64,000 nucleotides of DNA from Bacteroidota bacterium (GCA_026709335.1 JAPOTE010000017.1:28495-92494), one strand, 5' to 3'. Positions 9,268 to 18,977 are shown, counted from the first letter of the stretch. Program-made: numbers and translations. The notes: generated by a model from the letters alone, not told the origin.

Positions 9268-9303
9268 CAGGGCCCTCTCAGAGGGCCCTGGGTCACCCTT
9301 TTT
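9268..9303 (+). terminator. hairpin terminator or attenuator inside the module
   Basis: A perfect GC-rich palindrome, CAGGGCCCTCT (9268-9278) with AGAGGGCCCTG (9280-9290), is followed eight bases later by a T-run at 9299-9303. It lies between the receptor and the secreted giant, whose ATG is only 19 bases after the T-run. It may partly end transcription and so set receptor above giant in dose, or protect mRNA ends. Confidence 0.6.
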
Positions 9304-9321
9304 ATTTGACAACGAAACAAA

Positions 9322-12300
9322 ATGATCAAAAAAAACTGTTTACTTGTACTGGCTCTTTTGACTGCGTTAGGAGTCGGATCAGTATTTGAAGCACAGGCAC
9401 AGGTGGGAACCTGCAGGGCAGCGCTTGGCGAATCCTACCTCGACATCAACAATGTCCGTGCCCGTATCCTGAACAACGGAAACCTGTTCTGGCGGGGAAG
9501 CCCTCATGTGTACAATGTTCCAAAAGGTGGAGGAGCCCAGGCAATTTTCGCCGGCGGAATCTGGATTGGCGGGTATGTAGGAGGCCAATTACGTGTCGCT
9601 GCCGCTCGCTATGGTAATTACCATTTCTGGGCTGGCCCTATTGATGATAACGGGAATCCCCCGGCGGACTGCTCTCAATTTGACCGCCTCTACAAGGTAA
9701 GTATTGATGACATCCAGGACTATGAAGCTACCGGTGTCACAACTCCTGACCTTCGTGACTGGCCTACAGGGTTGGGAGCTCCTACCTATGCACCTCCTGG
9801 GAACGGCTTAGACGATGATGGAGATGGAGAGGTTGACGAAGCAGGAGAGACCATTTTTCTCCTGGATCAGCCCCTTGCACAGCGAGGCTCCCGTGTGATT
9901 GACCTGGCAGGAGGAGAACGTCCTGCAATTTTGGGCGATCAGTCCATCTGGTGGGTCATGAACGACCGTGGCAACGAACATAGAGGAGCAGCTTCTCCTC
10001 CCATCGGAGTTGAAGTGCATGTTACAGCATTCGCATTCAGGACCGCTGGCGATATTGGGAATACAACCTTTTACCGATATAACATCTATTACAAAGGAAA
10101 TTCTCCGTTCACGGACGTCCATTTAGCTATTTTCTCTGACCCCGACCTTGGAAACTACCAGGATGACTGGGTTGGATCCGATACTACCTTGGGCGTTGGG
10201 TATGTGTGGAACTCGGATAATGAGGATGAAGGATCGGATGGCTATGGCACCCCTGCTCCTGCCGCGGGATATGATTTTTTCCAGGGCCCCGTCGTCCCAT
10301 CTCCCGGAGACTCTGCCAAGGTGGACGGAGAATGGATTCCTGATTTCAGAAACCTTGATATGACTTCCTTTACCTTCTACAACAATGGTGGTGGGGTTAC
10401 GGAGGATCCATCTAGTGCCATGGACCACTATAACTATATGCGCGGGAATTGGAAAGATGGGAAGTGCATCACAGAAGGTGGGAATGGCCGAGATTTCTCT
10501 GAAGATTGTACTGCCTACATGTTTCCGGGAGATCCTGGAAGCAACGACAGTAACTGTCAATACTGGTCAGAGTGCAACTCTGACGGCGCAGGGACGGATA
10601 TTGAAGCTGCCGATCGACGCTTTGTGATGGGAACCGGACCGTTTACGATCAATCCCAATGATTTTCAGCAGATTGTTTATGGATTGATCTGGGCTCAAGG
10701 AGTTGACAACTTTGATTCCGTCCAGAAGCTCAAGGGCGCAAGTGCTCTTGCTCAGGCTGCGTATGATATCAACTTCGATCTTCCTTCTCCTCCCGCAGCC
10801 CCACTGGTTACAGCAACTCCGAGGGATGGAGGAGCCATACTGGAATGGACGAACTCCCCTCAGTCAAATAATTTCCTCGAGACCTATCGGGTTGAAGACC
10901 CCTTTGCACCCGCCAATAACAATGCTGTGGTGTTTGAGGGATACGAAGTAATTCAATATAACAACCCCCTGGATCAGATTGGGACTACCATTGCCGTCTA
11001 TGACGTGGTGAATGGCATTACGCGCGTTATTGATGGCCTGCAATTGATCATTCCTAATCCCGCTGACCCTGATGGTCCCGGGCTTATTCAAGAGCCTCAG
11101 ACCGTTGTCGCCAATGGGACCGATTCAGGTGTCCAGAACTACCATGTTGCGAATGGACTTACCAATTACACGACCTACTACTTCGGGATTCAGGCGTATG
11201 CACAAAATGATGACAATCCCGGTCGTAAGATCTTTCGGGGACCCATCACGCGCATAGAGGTAACCCCAACTAAATCGACGCAGGAAATTCCGGAGGCCGC
11301 GATAACCGCATTTGAAACTACCGCTGATCCAGATTTCGTGGGCGAACTGAAAGGGATTGGAGATGGGTTCGTCCACGCGGATGTAGTCAATCCCTCTGCC
11401 ATCAAGGAGGCTACCTACTCCGTTGAATTTTATGAGCGGGCCATTCCCGGAAAAAGGGCATCAGAGACAATCAGTCAACCTGACAAGGATGAAGTTGACC
11501 CACTTAACTCACCATTGATAGCAGCACGAAAAAGCGCGGACTCCCAAGATGATACAAAGGTTATCACCTATGATATCAAAAGAGACGGCGATTTAATCTT
11601 CGATGGCAAGTCAATTGACTATGCCGCACCTCAGCGCGATGACGTCATGGTGCTTGATGGGCTTCTGTTTACCATTCGTGGACCTGATCCTGGCTACAAG
11701 GATTTTCAAGTGGTAGCGAACGCTTCGGGACCTGTAGACCCTCCTGCCTATGCTGCAATCACATGGAACAATTTCCCCAATCCTAGAGGGGTTGGACTGA
11801 ATAGGGGGTATCAGCAATCTACCAATAATTCCATCTGGATGATTCATGCAGGAGGTGCAGCACAGCCCTTCTCATCCTTTGTTGCACGAAGCACACGTGA
11901 TGGAGGAAATCTCCCCAGAATAGGAATTAACGATTATGAGATGCGCTTTACTGATCGTTGTGTTAGTCAGATGGATGGAGTAATAGCACTTGATGACTGC
12001 CTGGGATTCCGTGGGTTTGAAGATGGGGCATTGTTTGAAGTTCCCTTTGAGCTTTGGGACACGGGAGTATCAACTCCAGATGATCCCTCCGATGATGTAA
12101 GACTGGTTGCAGTGGTTTGTGAAGCTGCCTGTGGCGCTGGAGCACAGCAAGGCGTCTTCGACATAGGCGGTGACCACCCTGCCTCAGGCGCCGCGAATGA
12201 TCCCTTCACAGATTGGGTCTACTTTTATCGGCCAAGTGACATCACCCCAGGCCAGAGCGGACGTGATCGTTATCTCAGCGGAGAGGATGGTGTTGGAATC

Positions 12301-12813
12301 TCAGAAGTACTTGCCCGAATTGTTCTTGTGGGATGGAATATTGGGACTGCCCCTCCGTACAATCCCGCCTTGCCAGAGTCGGGTACTGTATTTCGGTTTA
12401 TTACGAATAAACCGAATCAGCCCGAAGCTGTCTTCAGCTTCTCTACTGAAGGGTATGCCCCAGGGGAATTCAGTGATGCTGACAAGCTACTTCGCTTGGA
12501 AGACATTGGTATTGTACCAAACCCTTACAAAGGAGCATCCTCTTATGAGGTGAGTCAGCTTTCTGATGAAGTACGCTTTACGAATCTTCCCGATGTTGCA
12601 ACGATTCGTATATTCACGCTGAATGGCACACTCATCAAGACCATCAACAAGCAATCACCGGGGATCGCAACAATTCCTTGGAATTTGACCACAGATGAGA
12701 ATTTGCCCATCGCGAGTGGAATGTACTTGATTAACGTTGAAGTACCCGACGTAGGGTCTCATACGATTAAGTTTGCCGTAGTAAAGAAACGCATCCAGTT
12801 GAATGTGTACTAA
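9322..12813 (+). CDS. very large secreted protein with type A-like C-terminal sorting domain
   Basis: A 1163-residue exported protein. The signal peptide is about residues 1-26 (ends EAQAQ). The N-terminal half has IFAGGIWIGGYVGG, a segment FYRYNIYYKGNSPFTDV and a Cys-rich patch (SEDC...SNDSNCQYWSECNSD). It also has an acidic calcium-type loop (GNGLDDDGDGEVDEAGE, about 165-180). An FN3-like region begins near 490 (PPAAPLVTATPRDGGAILEW). The last ~90 residues form an FlgD-like/Por-secretion-tail domain: IVPNPYKG, a TIRIFTLNG strand, IPWNLTTDENLPIASGMYLI and a basic end. This tag sends proteins through T9SS-type export. The upstream receptor and downstream PorV-like protein fit that route. The paralogue at 24196-26319 holds the same place in the second module. 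Molecular activity is unknown. Confidence 0.85.
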   Translation: MIKKNCLLVLALLTALGVGSVFEAQAQVGTCRAALGESYLDINNVRARILNNGNLFWRGSPHVYNVPKGGGAQAIFAGGIWIGGYVGGQLRVAAARYGNYHFWAGPIDDNGNPPADCSQFDRLYKVSIDDIQDYEATGVTTPDLRDWPTGLGAPTYAPPGNGLDDDGDGEVDEAGETIFLLDQPLAQRGSRVIDLAGGERPAILGDQSIWWVMNDRGNEHRGAASPPIGVEVHVTAFAFRTAGDIGNTTFYRYNIYYKGNSPFTDVHLAIFSDPDLGNYQDDWVGSDTTLGVGYVWNSDNEDEGSDGYGTPAPAAGYDFFQGPVVPSPGDSAKVDGEWIPDFRNLDMTSFTFYNNGGGVTEDPSSAMDHYNYMRGNWKDGKCITEGGNGRDFSEDCTAYMFPGDPGSNDSNCQYWSECNSDGAGTDIEAADRRFVMGTGPFTINPNDFQQIVYGLIWAQGVDNFDSVQKLKGASALAQAAYDINFDLPSPPAAPLVTATPRDGGAILEWTNSPQSNNFLETYRVEDPFAPANNNAVVFEGYEVIQYNNPLDQIGTTIAVYDVVNGITRVIDGLQLIIPNPADPDGPGLIQEPQTVVANGTDSGVQNYHVANGLTNYTTYYFGIQAYAQNDDNPGRKIFRGPITRIEVTPTKSTQEIPEAAITAFETTADPDFVGELKGIGDGFVHADVVNPSAIKEATYSVEFYERAIPGKRASETISQPDKDEVDPLNSPLIAARKSADSQDDTKVITYDIKRDGDLIFDGKSIDYAAPQRDDVMVLDGLLFTIRGPDPGYKDFQVVANASGPVDPPAYAAITWNNFPNPRGVGLNRGYQQSTNNSIWMIHAGGAAQPFSSFVARSTRDGGNLPRIGINDYEMRFTDRCVSQMDGVIALDDCLGFRGFEDGALFEVPFELWDTGVSTPDDPSDDVRLVAVVCEAACGAGAQQGVFDIGGDHPASGAANDPFTDWVYFYRPSDITPGQSGRDRYLSGEDGVGISEVLARIVLVGWNIGTAPPYNPALPESGTVFRFITNKPNQPEAVFSFSTEGYAPGEFSDADKLLRLEDIGIVPNPYKGASSYEVSQLSDEVRFTNLPDVATIRIFTLNGTLIKTINKQSPGIATIPWNLTTDENLPIASGMYLINVEVPDVGSHTIKFAVVKKRIQLNVY

Positions 12814-12869
12814 GGATATTGTTCGGCCAACGACCGTATCCATAGAACAATAAAACACAACGTAAAGAC

Positions 12870-13964
12870 ATGAAAACTTACAAACATTTTATTCAGCTGA
12901 GTGCTGGAATCATGGCCGTATTAAGCCTCTCGGTTTTGCCCTCAAGCTTCGTATTTGCCCAAGAGGGGGCGAGTCAGCTTGGTGGAGGTATTGATCAGCC
13001 AAACACAAATCGTGCAGGTACCAGTGGTGCTGCAGAATTACTGGTCCCTCTGACTGCACGGTACAGTGCACTTGGAGGAGCTACAACCAGTGTCCTTGCA
13101 GGAATGAATGGACTTGAAGCACTCTATGCAAACCCTGCCGGTTTGACCAATAATCAGAGTACTTCTGCATTATTCAGTCGACTCCAGTACGTTGCAGATA
13201 TCGGAGTCAACTATTTTGGATTGGCACAGCGCTTTGGCGATAATAATCTTGCCCTCACCATCGCAGCGTGGGATATGGGGGAGCTTTACCGTCAAACAGA
13301 AGCCAATCCGGAAAAATCGGACGACGCTACCTTTCGCGTTTCGTTCATTAATGTTGGACTTACTTACGCACGGACGCTCACAGATCGTATCTCTGCCGGA
13401 GCAACCATCAAGGTTGTCAATGAATCTATCGATGACCTAACAGCTACCGGAATCATCTTTGATGCCGGAATGACTTATGTCGTTGGTGAATCGGGATTAC
13501 GCCTTGGTGTAGCACTTAAAAATGTCGGCAATGAACTTCAATTCTCTGGAACAGGCTTAGGGCGTCAAGTGCAACTTCCGGATCAACAGAGAGACGCAAG
13601 TGTAAACACAGTCCAGCTGGAGTCCGAAGGAGTTCAGTACCCCACCCTCCTGAATTTTGGTGTTGCATATGAGCGTAGCATCACTTCGAATTCTTCCGTC
13701 ACTCTGCTCGGAAACTTCCGATCCAACAGCTTTGAGGATGACGACTTCAGTGGAGCCGTTGAACTTGGCTACGGTAATCTGCTTTATCTCCGTGGGGGGT
13801 ATGAATACAGCAGAGAGAATAACGTGACCTTTTACAAGGGTTATTCCTTTGGCGCTGGATTACAATTTCAGGTGGCCGGTACGGATTTAGCAATCGATTA
13901 TTCGCTCCTTCCAACGGATTACTTTGATAATATTCAGTTTATAACTGCCTCTGTCCAGTTATAG
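12870..13964 (+). CDS. PorV/PorQ-family outer-membrane protein
   Basis: A 364-residue outer-membrane beta-barrel. The signal peptide ends near residue 31 (SSFVFAQ). The first strands carry the family hallmark: a small-residue-rich stretch TARYSALGGATTSVL followed by ALYANPAGLTN, like the LGMGGA...NPAG pattern of PorV/PorQ (UPF0164/FadL-like) proteins. It ends in a barrel strand, FITASVQL. PorV is known to shuttle proteins with C-terminal sorting tags from the T9SS translocon; the tagged protein at 9322, 56 bases upstream, is the obvious client (inference). It is the last gene of the module and is followed by a strong terminator. Paralogue: 23185-24189. Confidence 0.85.
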   Translation: MKTYKHFIQLSAGIMAVLSLSVLPSSFVFAQEGASQLGGGIDQPNTNRAGTSGAAELLVPLTARYSALGGATTSVLAGMNGLEALYANPAGLTNNQSTSALFSRLQYVADIGVNYFGLAQRFGDNNLALTIAAWDMGELYRQTEANPEKSDDATFRVSFINVGLTYARTLTDRISAGATIKVVNESIDDLTATGIIFDAGMTYVVGESGLRLGVALKNVGNELQFSGTGLGRQVQLPDQQRDASVNTVQLESEGVQYPTLLNFGVAYERSITSNSSVTLLGNFRSNSFEDDDFSGAVELGYGNLLYLRGGYEYSRENNVTFYKGYSFGAGLQFQVAGTDLAIDYSLLPTDYFDNIQFITASVQL

Positions 13965-13984
13965 AGACAATTATTGCGTTATGA

Positions 13985-14021
13985 GGGGGGAAGGCTGCTC
14001 GCCAGTTTTCCCCCCTTTTTT
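13985..14021 (+). terminator. rho-independent terminator
   Basis: GGGGGGAA (13985-13992) pairs with TTCCCCCC (14008-14015), with an inner GGC/GCC pair (13993-13995 and 14001-14003), followed at once by TTTTTT (14016-14021). It lies 20 bases after the stop of the PorV-like gene and closes the 5887-13964 operon. Confidence 0.88.
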
Positions 14022-14053
14022 GTTTCTTCGAAAGCAAACCTGCCTGATAGAAT

Positions 14054-14088
14054 TCACATAAGATTCCTTGGCAATGAATCTTATGTGA
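14054..14088. repeat. 13-bp perfect inverted repeat (hairpin 1)
   Basis: TCACATAAGATTC (14054-14066) and its exact complement GAATCTTATGTGA (14076-14088) with a 9-base loop. No T-run follows. Could be an RNA hairpin or a protein-binding palindrome. Confidence 0.6.
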
Positions 14089-14326
14089 CGCCGTATTTAC
14101 ACGCCAACAACAATGCCTATAATGACTACTAGCCAAAGCACACCCTCTAGATCTGTAACGAGGCAGAATTTCTAATCAAGTGATTTCAAAATGGGTTTTC
14201 TAAGAGATCTCTATTTAGCGCAGAAAATCTCGCGGGAGTACTACCGAACTTATTTTCTCAAAGGAATATACAAAGCAAGAACAGTGTCAGAAGCGTAACG
14301 AGAAGAGTGAAAAATATATTGATCCT

Positions 14327-14362
14327 TCAGCCATTTATGTGAATCCAATCATAAATGGCTGA
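14327..14362. repeat. 13-bp perfect inverted repeat (hairpin 2)
   Basis: TCAGCCATTTATG (14327-14339) and its exact complement CATAAATGGCTGA (14350-14362) with a 10-base loop, about 270 bases after hairpin 1. The two hairpins have similar size but unrelated sequence. Confidence 0.6.
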
Positions 14363-14718
14363 CATCCACTTTTCAGGGTGAACCTGCGGCGGTTCGAGCG
14401 AGTGTCAAATGCGGAGATAGATTTTAGCACTGTTGTAACGCATTTTTGATTAACCCATATAGCTACGAATCCTTCGTAAATCCTGCTCGAGGAATGATAA
14501 CTTATCCACACCAGATCATAGAGAGATGTGTTTCTGCTGAAAGCCACTTTCGTAATCACGAAGAGAAGAATAACACATCTTTCAGTTTTCTTTGATCTGC
14601 ATATTCAGCATATTCTCGTAGATTGTTAACTTTAGATATCGGCACATCCTGTAGTTACCAAGTACTCTTGAACGGTGGCGCACCATATAGTCAGGACCGG
14701 ATAGCCAAAATTTGAGGC

Positions 14719-16800
14719 ATGATTTTAACAAAGCTTGTGCATGCAACCCCGCTGTGGATCTGTGTTCTAATCCTAATCTCAGCGTGTAACAGTGAAACTG
14801 AAATCGATTCTATTGAATTTACTGGCCTGAATAGTGATTATGTAGGGGATGCTCTCTGCTTTGATTGCCATGAAACTCAGTGGACTGGATTTCAGGATCA
14901 TGGGATGGCAAAATCCTATTATCCGCTAACCAGCTCCAATATAGTAGAAGACTTCAATACAGATCCGATTTGGCATAGCGAGAGCGAATTCTGGTATCGT
15001 GCGATTGAAGAGGATGGCGCCTATTGGCAAGAAGAATTTCGACTAAATGCACAAGGAGAACAGATACATAGCTTGAAACGTCGCATGGATTTTGTGGTTG
15101 GCAGCGGAAATGCAGCCCGTACTTACCTGTCAGAATCCAATCAACGCCTGTATCAACTCCCCCTGACATGGTACAGTCAAGTCAAACAATGGGATTTCAG
15201 TCCTGGTTATGAGATTGCGAACAAACGGTTCGGGCGTCTGATTCCAGACCGATGTATGTCCTGCCATAACAGTTACCCCCATAGTGTGGAATGGGTCGAG
15301 GGCAAATATGTGGACGCCCCTGACGGAATTAGCTGTGAGCGCTGCCATGGCCCTGGCGGCGATCATGTGGAGTTACGTCTTGCCGGTGGTGGTCCAACGG
15401 GGGATACTGATTACTCTATTGTGAACCCTATGAGGTTATCCCACGATCTTCAGATGGATGTATGTCAACAATGCCACCTACATACGTCAGTTTCACTCCT
15501 TAGAGATGATCGTGGGCCGTTTGATTTTAGACCATCTGAGCGATTGCAAGACCATCTTGCCCTCTTCTCGGCATATGACTCTACGAATAAACTAGATGTG
15601 ATATCACACGCTGAACGCCTTTCCCAGAGTGCTTGTTATTTATCAGGATCTCCACAAATGACTTGCACCACCTGCCATAACCCACATGAGGGATTCAGGG
15701 ATAAGGGACCTGAATATTTTAACAACACATGTAATTCCTGTCATGAGTCCGTCCCCGACCACGAACTCAAAGTCGATTGTGCGAGCTGCCATATGCCAAA
15801 AGAAATTGCAGATGGAACCCCTCATGCCACGTTTACAGATCATTGGATCCGTGTTGTTCAAGATGAACCTCTCATGTCAACTCATAAAGAACCTGGATTG
15901 ACCCCATACTATGAGCGTGATCAAACAGAATTGGAGCATCTAGAAGCAGTTGCGACTTTAGTCCATGCGACTCAAACCGGCAATATTGATGAATTAGAGA
16001 AAGGAATTGAGTTGGCGCGTTCATCAAGAAATATGGATACAACGGGCGAAGCCAGCTTTTTGATGGGAGTATCACTTTGGCGTTTAGGGCGTTCGGAAGA
16101 AGCGATTGAACCATTGGAAGCCTCTGTTCAAATGCGTCCGAATATCCCGGAACGCTTAAATGCCTTGGCGCAGGCCTATGAAAGTGCACACCAGAAACAA
16201 AATCAAATCGGATCACTCTATGAGCGTGCTCTGGATATTCAACCTGCGCTTGCTGATGTAAGAATCAATTATGGACGATACTTGGAGACAGAAGGCTCTC
16301 TGGCAGAAGCAATTATACAATACCGCCTTGCTATTGAAGAGAAACCTTGGCTGGTGCAGGCACACTATAACTTGGGTACTGCGCTTCTGCAAGATGGTGA
16401 ATTTATCCAGGCGGAGGCAGCCTTGGTACAGACTCTGAACCTAGATCCGGATCATTCTGAAGCTCTCGGAAATTTAGGATTACTGCTATTGCTGAATGAG
16501 CGCATTGATGCAGCAGGTGAGTATTTTCAACGAGCTGTCAAGGCGGCCCCCGAAAACCCGGTTGCACACAGTAATCTTGGTTCATGGCATTTTGATCTCG
16601 GAAATTTTGACGCTGCTGTGGTTCACCTGGATCGAGCAGTAACACTTGATCCAGAATATATTGAGGCATGGGAAAACCTAGCCTTGTCTTATGCCCGGAT
16701 GGACAGATCGGCCGATGCTGTACGCGCAGCCGAACACGTGATAGAACTAAATCCCGATAACCCCATAGCGCTTGTTATATTGGATGCATTTGGAAGATGA
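14719..16800 (+). CDS. seven-haem cytochrome c / TPR lipoprotein
   Basis: A 693-residue exported lipoprotein: signal peptide with lipobox LISAC (Cys 23). Seven CxxCH haem sites follow in the first ~360 residues: CFDCH (47-51), CMSCH, CERCH, CQQCH, CTTCH, CNSCH and CASCH. The spacing, with CERCHGPGGDH and the final CHMP, recalls cytochrome c554-like multihaem proteins. The C-terminal 250 residues are about seven tetratricopeptide repeats (ALGNLGLLLLLNERIDAA, AHSNLGSWHFDLGNFDAAV), a protein-binding solenoid. It overlaps the next gene, a paralogue with the same layout, by 4 bases (ATGA). Likely an envelope electron carrier docked to a partner by its TPRs; the redox partner is unknown. Haem attachment needs a Ccm-type system, part of which is at 31.8-33.9 kb. 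Confidence 0.9.
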   Translation: MILTKLVHATPLWICVLILISACNSETEIDSIEFTGLNSDYVGDALCFDCHETQWTGFQDHGMAKSYYPLTSSNIVEDFNTDPIWHSESEFWYRAIEEDGAYWQEEFRLNAQGEQIHSLKRRMDFVVGSGNAARTYLSESNQRLYQLPLTWYSQVKQWDFSPGYEIANKRFGRLIPDRCMSCHNSYPHSVEWVEGKYVDAPDGISCERCHGPGGDHVELRLAGGGPTGDTDYSIVNPMRLSHDLQMDVCQQCHLHTSVSLLRDDRGPFDFRPSERLQDHLALFSAYDSTNKLDVISHAERLSQSACYLSGSPQMTCTTCHNPHEGFRDKGPEYFNNTCNSCHESVPDHELKVDCASCHMPKEIADGTPHATFTDHWIRVVQDEPLMSTHKEPGLTPYYERDQTELEHLEAVATLVHATQTGNIDELEKGIELARSSRNMDTTGEASFLMGVSLWRLGRSEEAIEPLEASVQMRPNIPERLNALAQAYESAHQKQNQIGSLYERALDIQPALADVRINYGRYLETEGSLAEAIIQYRLAIEEKPWLVQAHYNLGTALLQDGEFIQAEAALVQTLNLDPDHSEALGNLGLLLLLNERIDAAGEYFQRAVKAAPENPVAHSNLGSWHFDLGNFDAAVVHLDRAVTLDPEYIEAWENLALSYARMDRSADAVRAAEHVIELNPDNPIALVILDAFGR

Positions 16801-18677
16801 GATATAAGATTGCCCTATTTCTGCTCTTACTTTTTGGCACAGCATGTGGGCAAAAGGAAATGATCCCATATCAGAACCTAGCTGCTAACTATGTGGGGAT
16901 AGACGCTTGTGCAGACTGTCATCCGGACAAGGTGGCTACGTTCACTCAATCACAGATGGGGCGGTCGTGGGAGTTAGCAAAGCCAGCTAATAGCAGTGCT
17001 GATTTTGATAACCCCGTGCCTGTTTATGACGATTTTAATGACCTTTATTATGTCGGGCTCCGAAAAGGTGACGATCTCTATGTCGTTGAATATCGACTCA
17101 ATGGTGTAGATACGGTGCACAAGCGCATAGAGAGAATTGATTACATTGTTGGAAGTGGTCATCACACGAATTCTCATATCATGGATGTGAATGGATATCT
17201 CTACCAGATGCCATTGACTTGGTACGTGCAAGAGGGCAAGTGGGATTTGCCACCTGGATTTGAAGGACCGAACAACAGTCGGTTTGACCGGCCAATTCCA
17301 CTGAAGTGTATGACCTGTCACAATGCGATGCCAGAGTATGTAGAAGGATCAGAGAATCGATACCTTTCTGTACCCCACGGAATTGATTGTGAGCGCTGCC
17401 ATGGCCCTGGCTCCCTGCACGTTGAATCTGTCCGAAGTGGCATTGCGGCCAATACCTCTATTGAAGCGGATTACACGATTGTCAACCCTGCTAAGCTTTC
17501 AGCCCAAGAACAGTTTGATATTTGCCAGAGTTGCCACCTCCAAGGAGCTTCGGTTAATAAGCCTGGTCATAGATTCACGGATTTTAGGCCCGGGATGTCC
17601 TTGGCCAATATTGAGAATGTGTTTTGGCCTCGCTATGCGGACAGCTTGACTCAGTTTGTTATGGCATCCCATCCTGACCGCCTTCGCCAAAGTGCATGCT
17701 TCCAAGCTTCAGAAACCATGACATGCATCACATGTCATGACCCTCATGTTCCAATTGAATCAGTGTCAGAGAGCCATTATCAGGATGTATGTCAATCCTG
17801 CCATACTGAAAGTGAAAATAACCTGCTATGCCCAACTGAGGAGGCTGCTCTCGGGGTGAATTGCACAGATTGCCACATGCCTGCATCAGGCTCGCAAGAT
17901 ATCCCTCATGTAACGATCACCGATCACTTTATCCGCTCTCCCGGATCTAAATTATCAGAGGTCTTGAACCCCAACGCTCAAGCTGATCTAGTTCGCATGA
18001 GTAGCCTCATAGATGAATCACCTACGGAGCGTGAAACTGCAGAGGGGTTCATGAATTACTACGAAATGATCACGAATGCGCCTGGCTTCCTTGATTCAGC
18101 AGCCGTATATCTGCGGCGGGCCCAACGCGCCGGGGAGAATGTGGACAAGGACTTGATCAGAATGCATTTTTTGAGAGGTGAGCCTACTAGCGTATTGCGC
18201 ATAGCCCGTAATATGGATGATACACCCGACGCATGGACTGCCTATCGAATAGGAGAATCTTATTTGACTGAGCAAATGCCACAACAGGCAGTCCAATATC
18301 TGAAGCAGGCTTTACAGGGTGCACCTGAACATTTACGTTTCATGATTCGATTGGGCGTTGCGCAGAGCCAGGCGGGGCTTATCACAGAAGCGATTATCAC
18401 TTTTGACGACGCCCTCCGGCGTAACCCAAAACAAGCAGAAGCCTATAATAATCGTGGCTATGCACATATCTTAAACAGAGACTTTGATGCGGCGGAAAAT
18501 GACTTTAAAGCAGCAATTGAGCTCGATCCAGATCTAGAACAGGCTATAGCAAATCTCGCTTCCCTATATCTCAATACAAATCGTTTGGACGTAGCTCGCA
18601 TATATGCACAACGACTGATCCAACTAGATCCTGCCAACCTGCAATATAGACAGCTATGGGAGTATATTCAACGGTAA
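16797..18677 (+). CDS. seven-haem cytochrome c / TPR lipoprotein (paralogue)
   Basis: A 626-residue lipoprotein: lipobox FGTAC (Cys 17), then seven CxxCH sites: CADCH (38-42), CMTCH, CERCH, CQSCH, CITCH, CQSCH and CTDCH. Shared phrases with the upstream gene include YVG-D-C--CH near haem 1, the LYQ-PLTWY segment before haem 2, ISCERCHGPG/IDCERCHGPG at haem 3, and DYSIVNP/DYTIVNP. Four or five TPRs occupy about 465-620 (AYNNRGYAHILNRDFDAAE). Its start overlaps the stop of its paralogue (ATGA), so the two are translationally coupled and probably made in equal amounts. The pair may form a heterodimer or a 14-haem wire (inference). Confidence 0.9.
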   Translation: MRYKIALFLLLLFGTACGQKEMIPYQNLAANYVGIDACADCHPDKVATFTQSQMGRSWELAKPANSSADFDNPVPVYDDFNDLYYVGLRKGDDLYVVEYRLNGVDTVHKRIERIDYIVGSGHHTNSHIMDVNGYLYQMPLTWYVQEGKWDLPPGFEGPNNSRFDRPIPLKCMTCHNAMPEYVEGSENRYLSVPHGIDCERCHGPGSLHVESVRSGIAANTSIEADYTIVNPAKLSAQEQFDICQSCHLQGASVNKPGHRFTDFRPGMSLANIENVFWPRYADSLTQFVMASHPDRLRQSACFQASETMTCITCHDPHVPIESVSESHYQDVCQSCHTESENNLLCPTEEAALGVNCTDCHMPASGSQDIPHVTITDHFIRSPGSKLSEVLNPNAQADLVRMSSLIDESPTERETAEGFMNYYEMITNAPGFLDSAAVYLRRAQRAGENVDKDLIRMHFLRGEPTSVLRIARNMDDTPDAWTAYRIGESYLTEQMPQQAVQYLKQALQGAPEHLRFMIRLGVAQSQAGLITEAIITFDDALRRNPKQAEAYNNRGYAHILNRDFDAAENDFKAAIELDPDLEQAIANLASLYLNTNRLDVARIYAQRLIQLDPANLQYRQLWEYIQR

Positions 18678-18977
18678 GGCCCTTTGATCTCATATCGTAT
18701 TTCCTCTTCGCACAATTTAAACAATCCCGGATCTAGAAATGCTACGAACCCCTACCCCATTTACCCCGTCTATACCACTCTATGCAGCGAACTTAAGAGG
18801 TTAATGAATCAGGAAGTGAGCCTCATCAATTCATTTCTGGGTATTCGTAGTCCCTCACTGAAGAAACATTACGAATAGAGAGCATTTCTCGGGATCATTC
18901 AAAATGCATAAAAACGAAGAAAGGCACCCCTCTCATTGCAGGGATGCCCTCCTATAATTTCGTGAAATAATGAATAT
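18678..18977. other. intergenic region between convergent genes
   Basis: About 300 bases between the cytochrome operon and the minus-strand propeller gene. It holds the minus-strand terminator at 18909-18948. A 64-codon plus-strand frame at 18684-18878 is low in information and not accepted as a gene. Confidence 0.4.
18909..18948 (-). terminator. terminator of the tagged propeller gene (copy A)
   Basis: On the minus strand, GGCATCCCT (18948-18940) pairs with AGGGGTGCC (18931-18923) using one G-U pair, followed by TTTCTTCGTTTTT. It lies 30 bases after the stop of the gene at 18978-20411. Its form and place match the terminator at 20424-20464 behind the paralogue. Confidence 0.75.

Larger units (their letters stand above)
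13965..14718. other. intergenic region
   Basis: About 750 bases with no credible protein gene; a 74-codon minus frame at 14335-14559 lacks any recognisable content. It holds the terminator of the preceding operon and two separate perfect 13-bp inverted repeats (separate entries). The remaining sequence before the cytochrome operon shows no clear promoter to me. Confidence 0.45.

Noticed and set aside
10123-10560. 145-codon minus-strand frame
   Set aside because: Antisense inside the secreted giant.
14370-14400. GGTTCGAGC resembling a tRNA T-arm
   Set aside because: No acceptor or anticodon stem can be formed around it.
18684-18878. 64-codon frame after the cytochrome operon
   Set aside because: Low-information sequence, overlaps the likely transcript end, no homologous pattern known.
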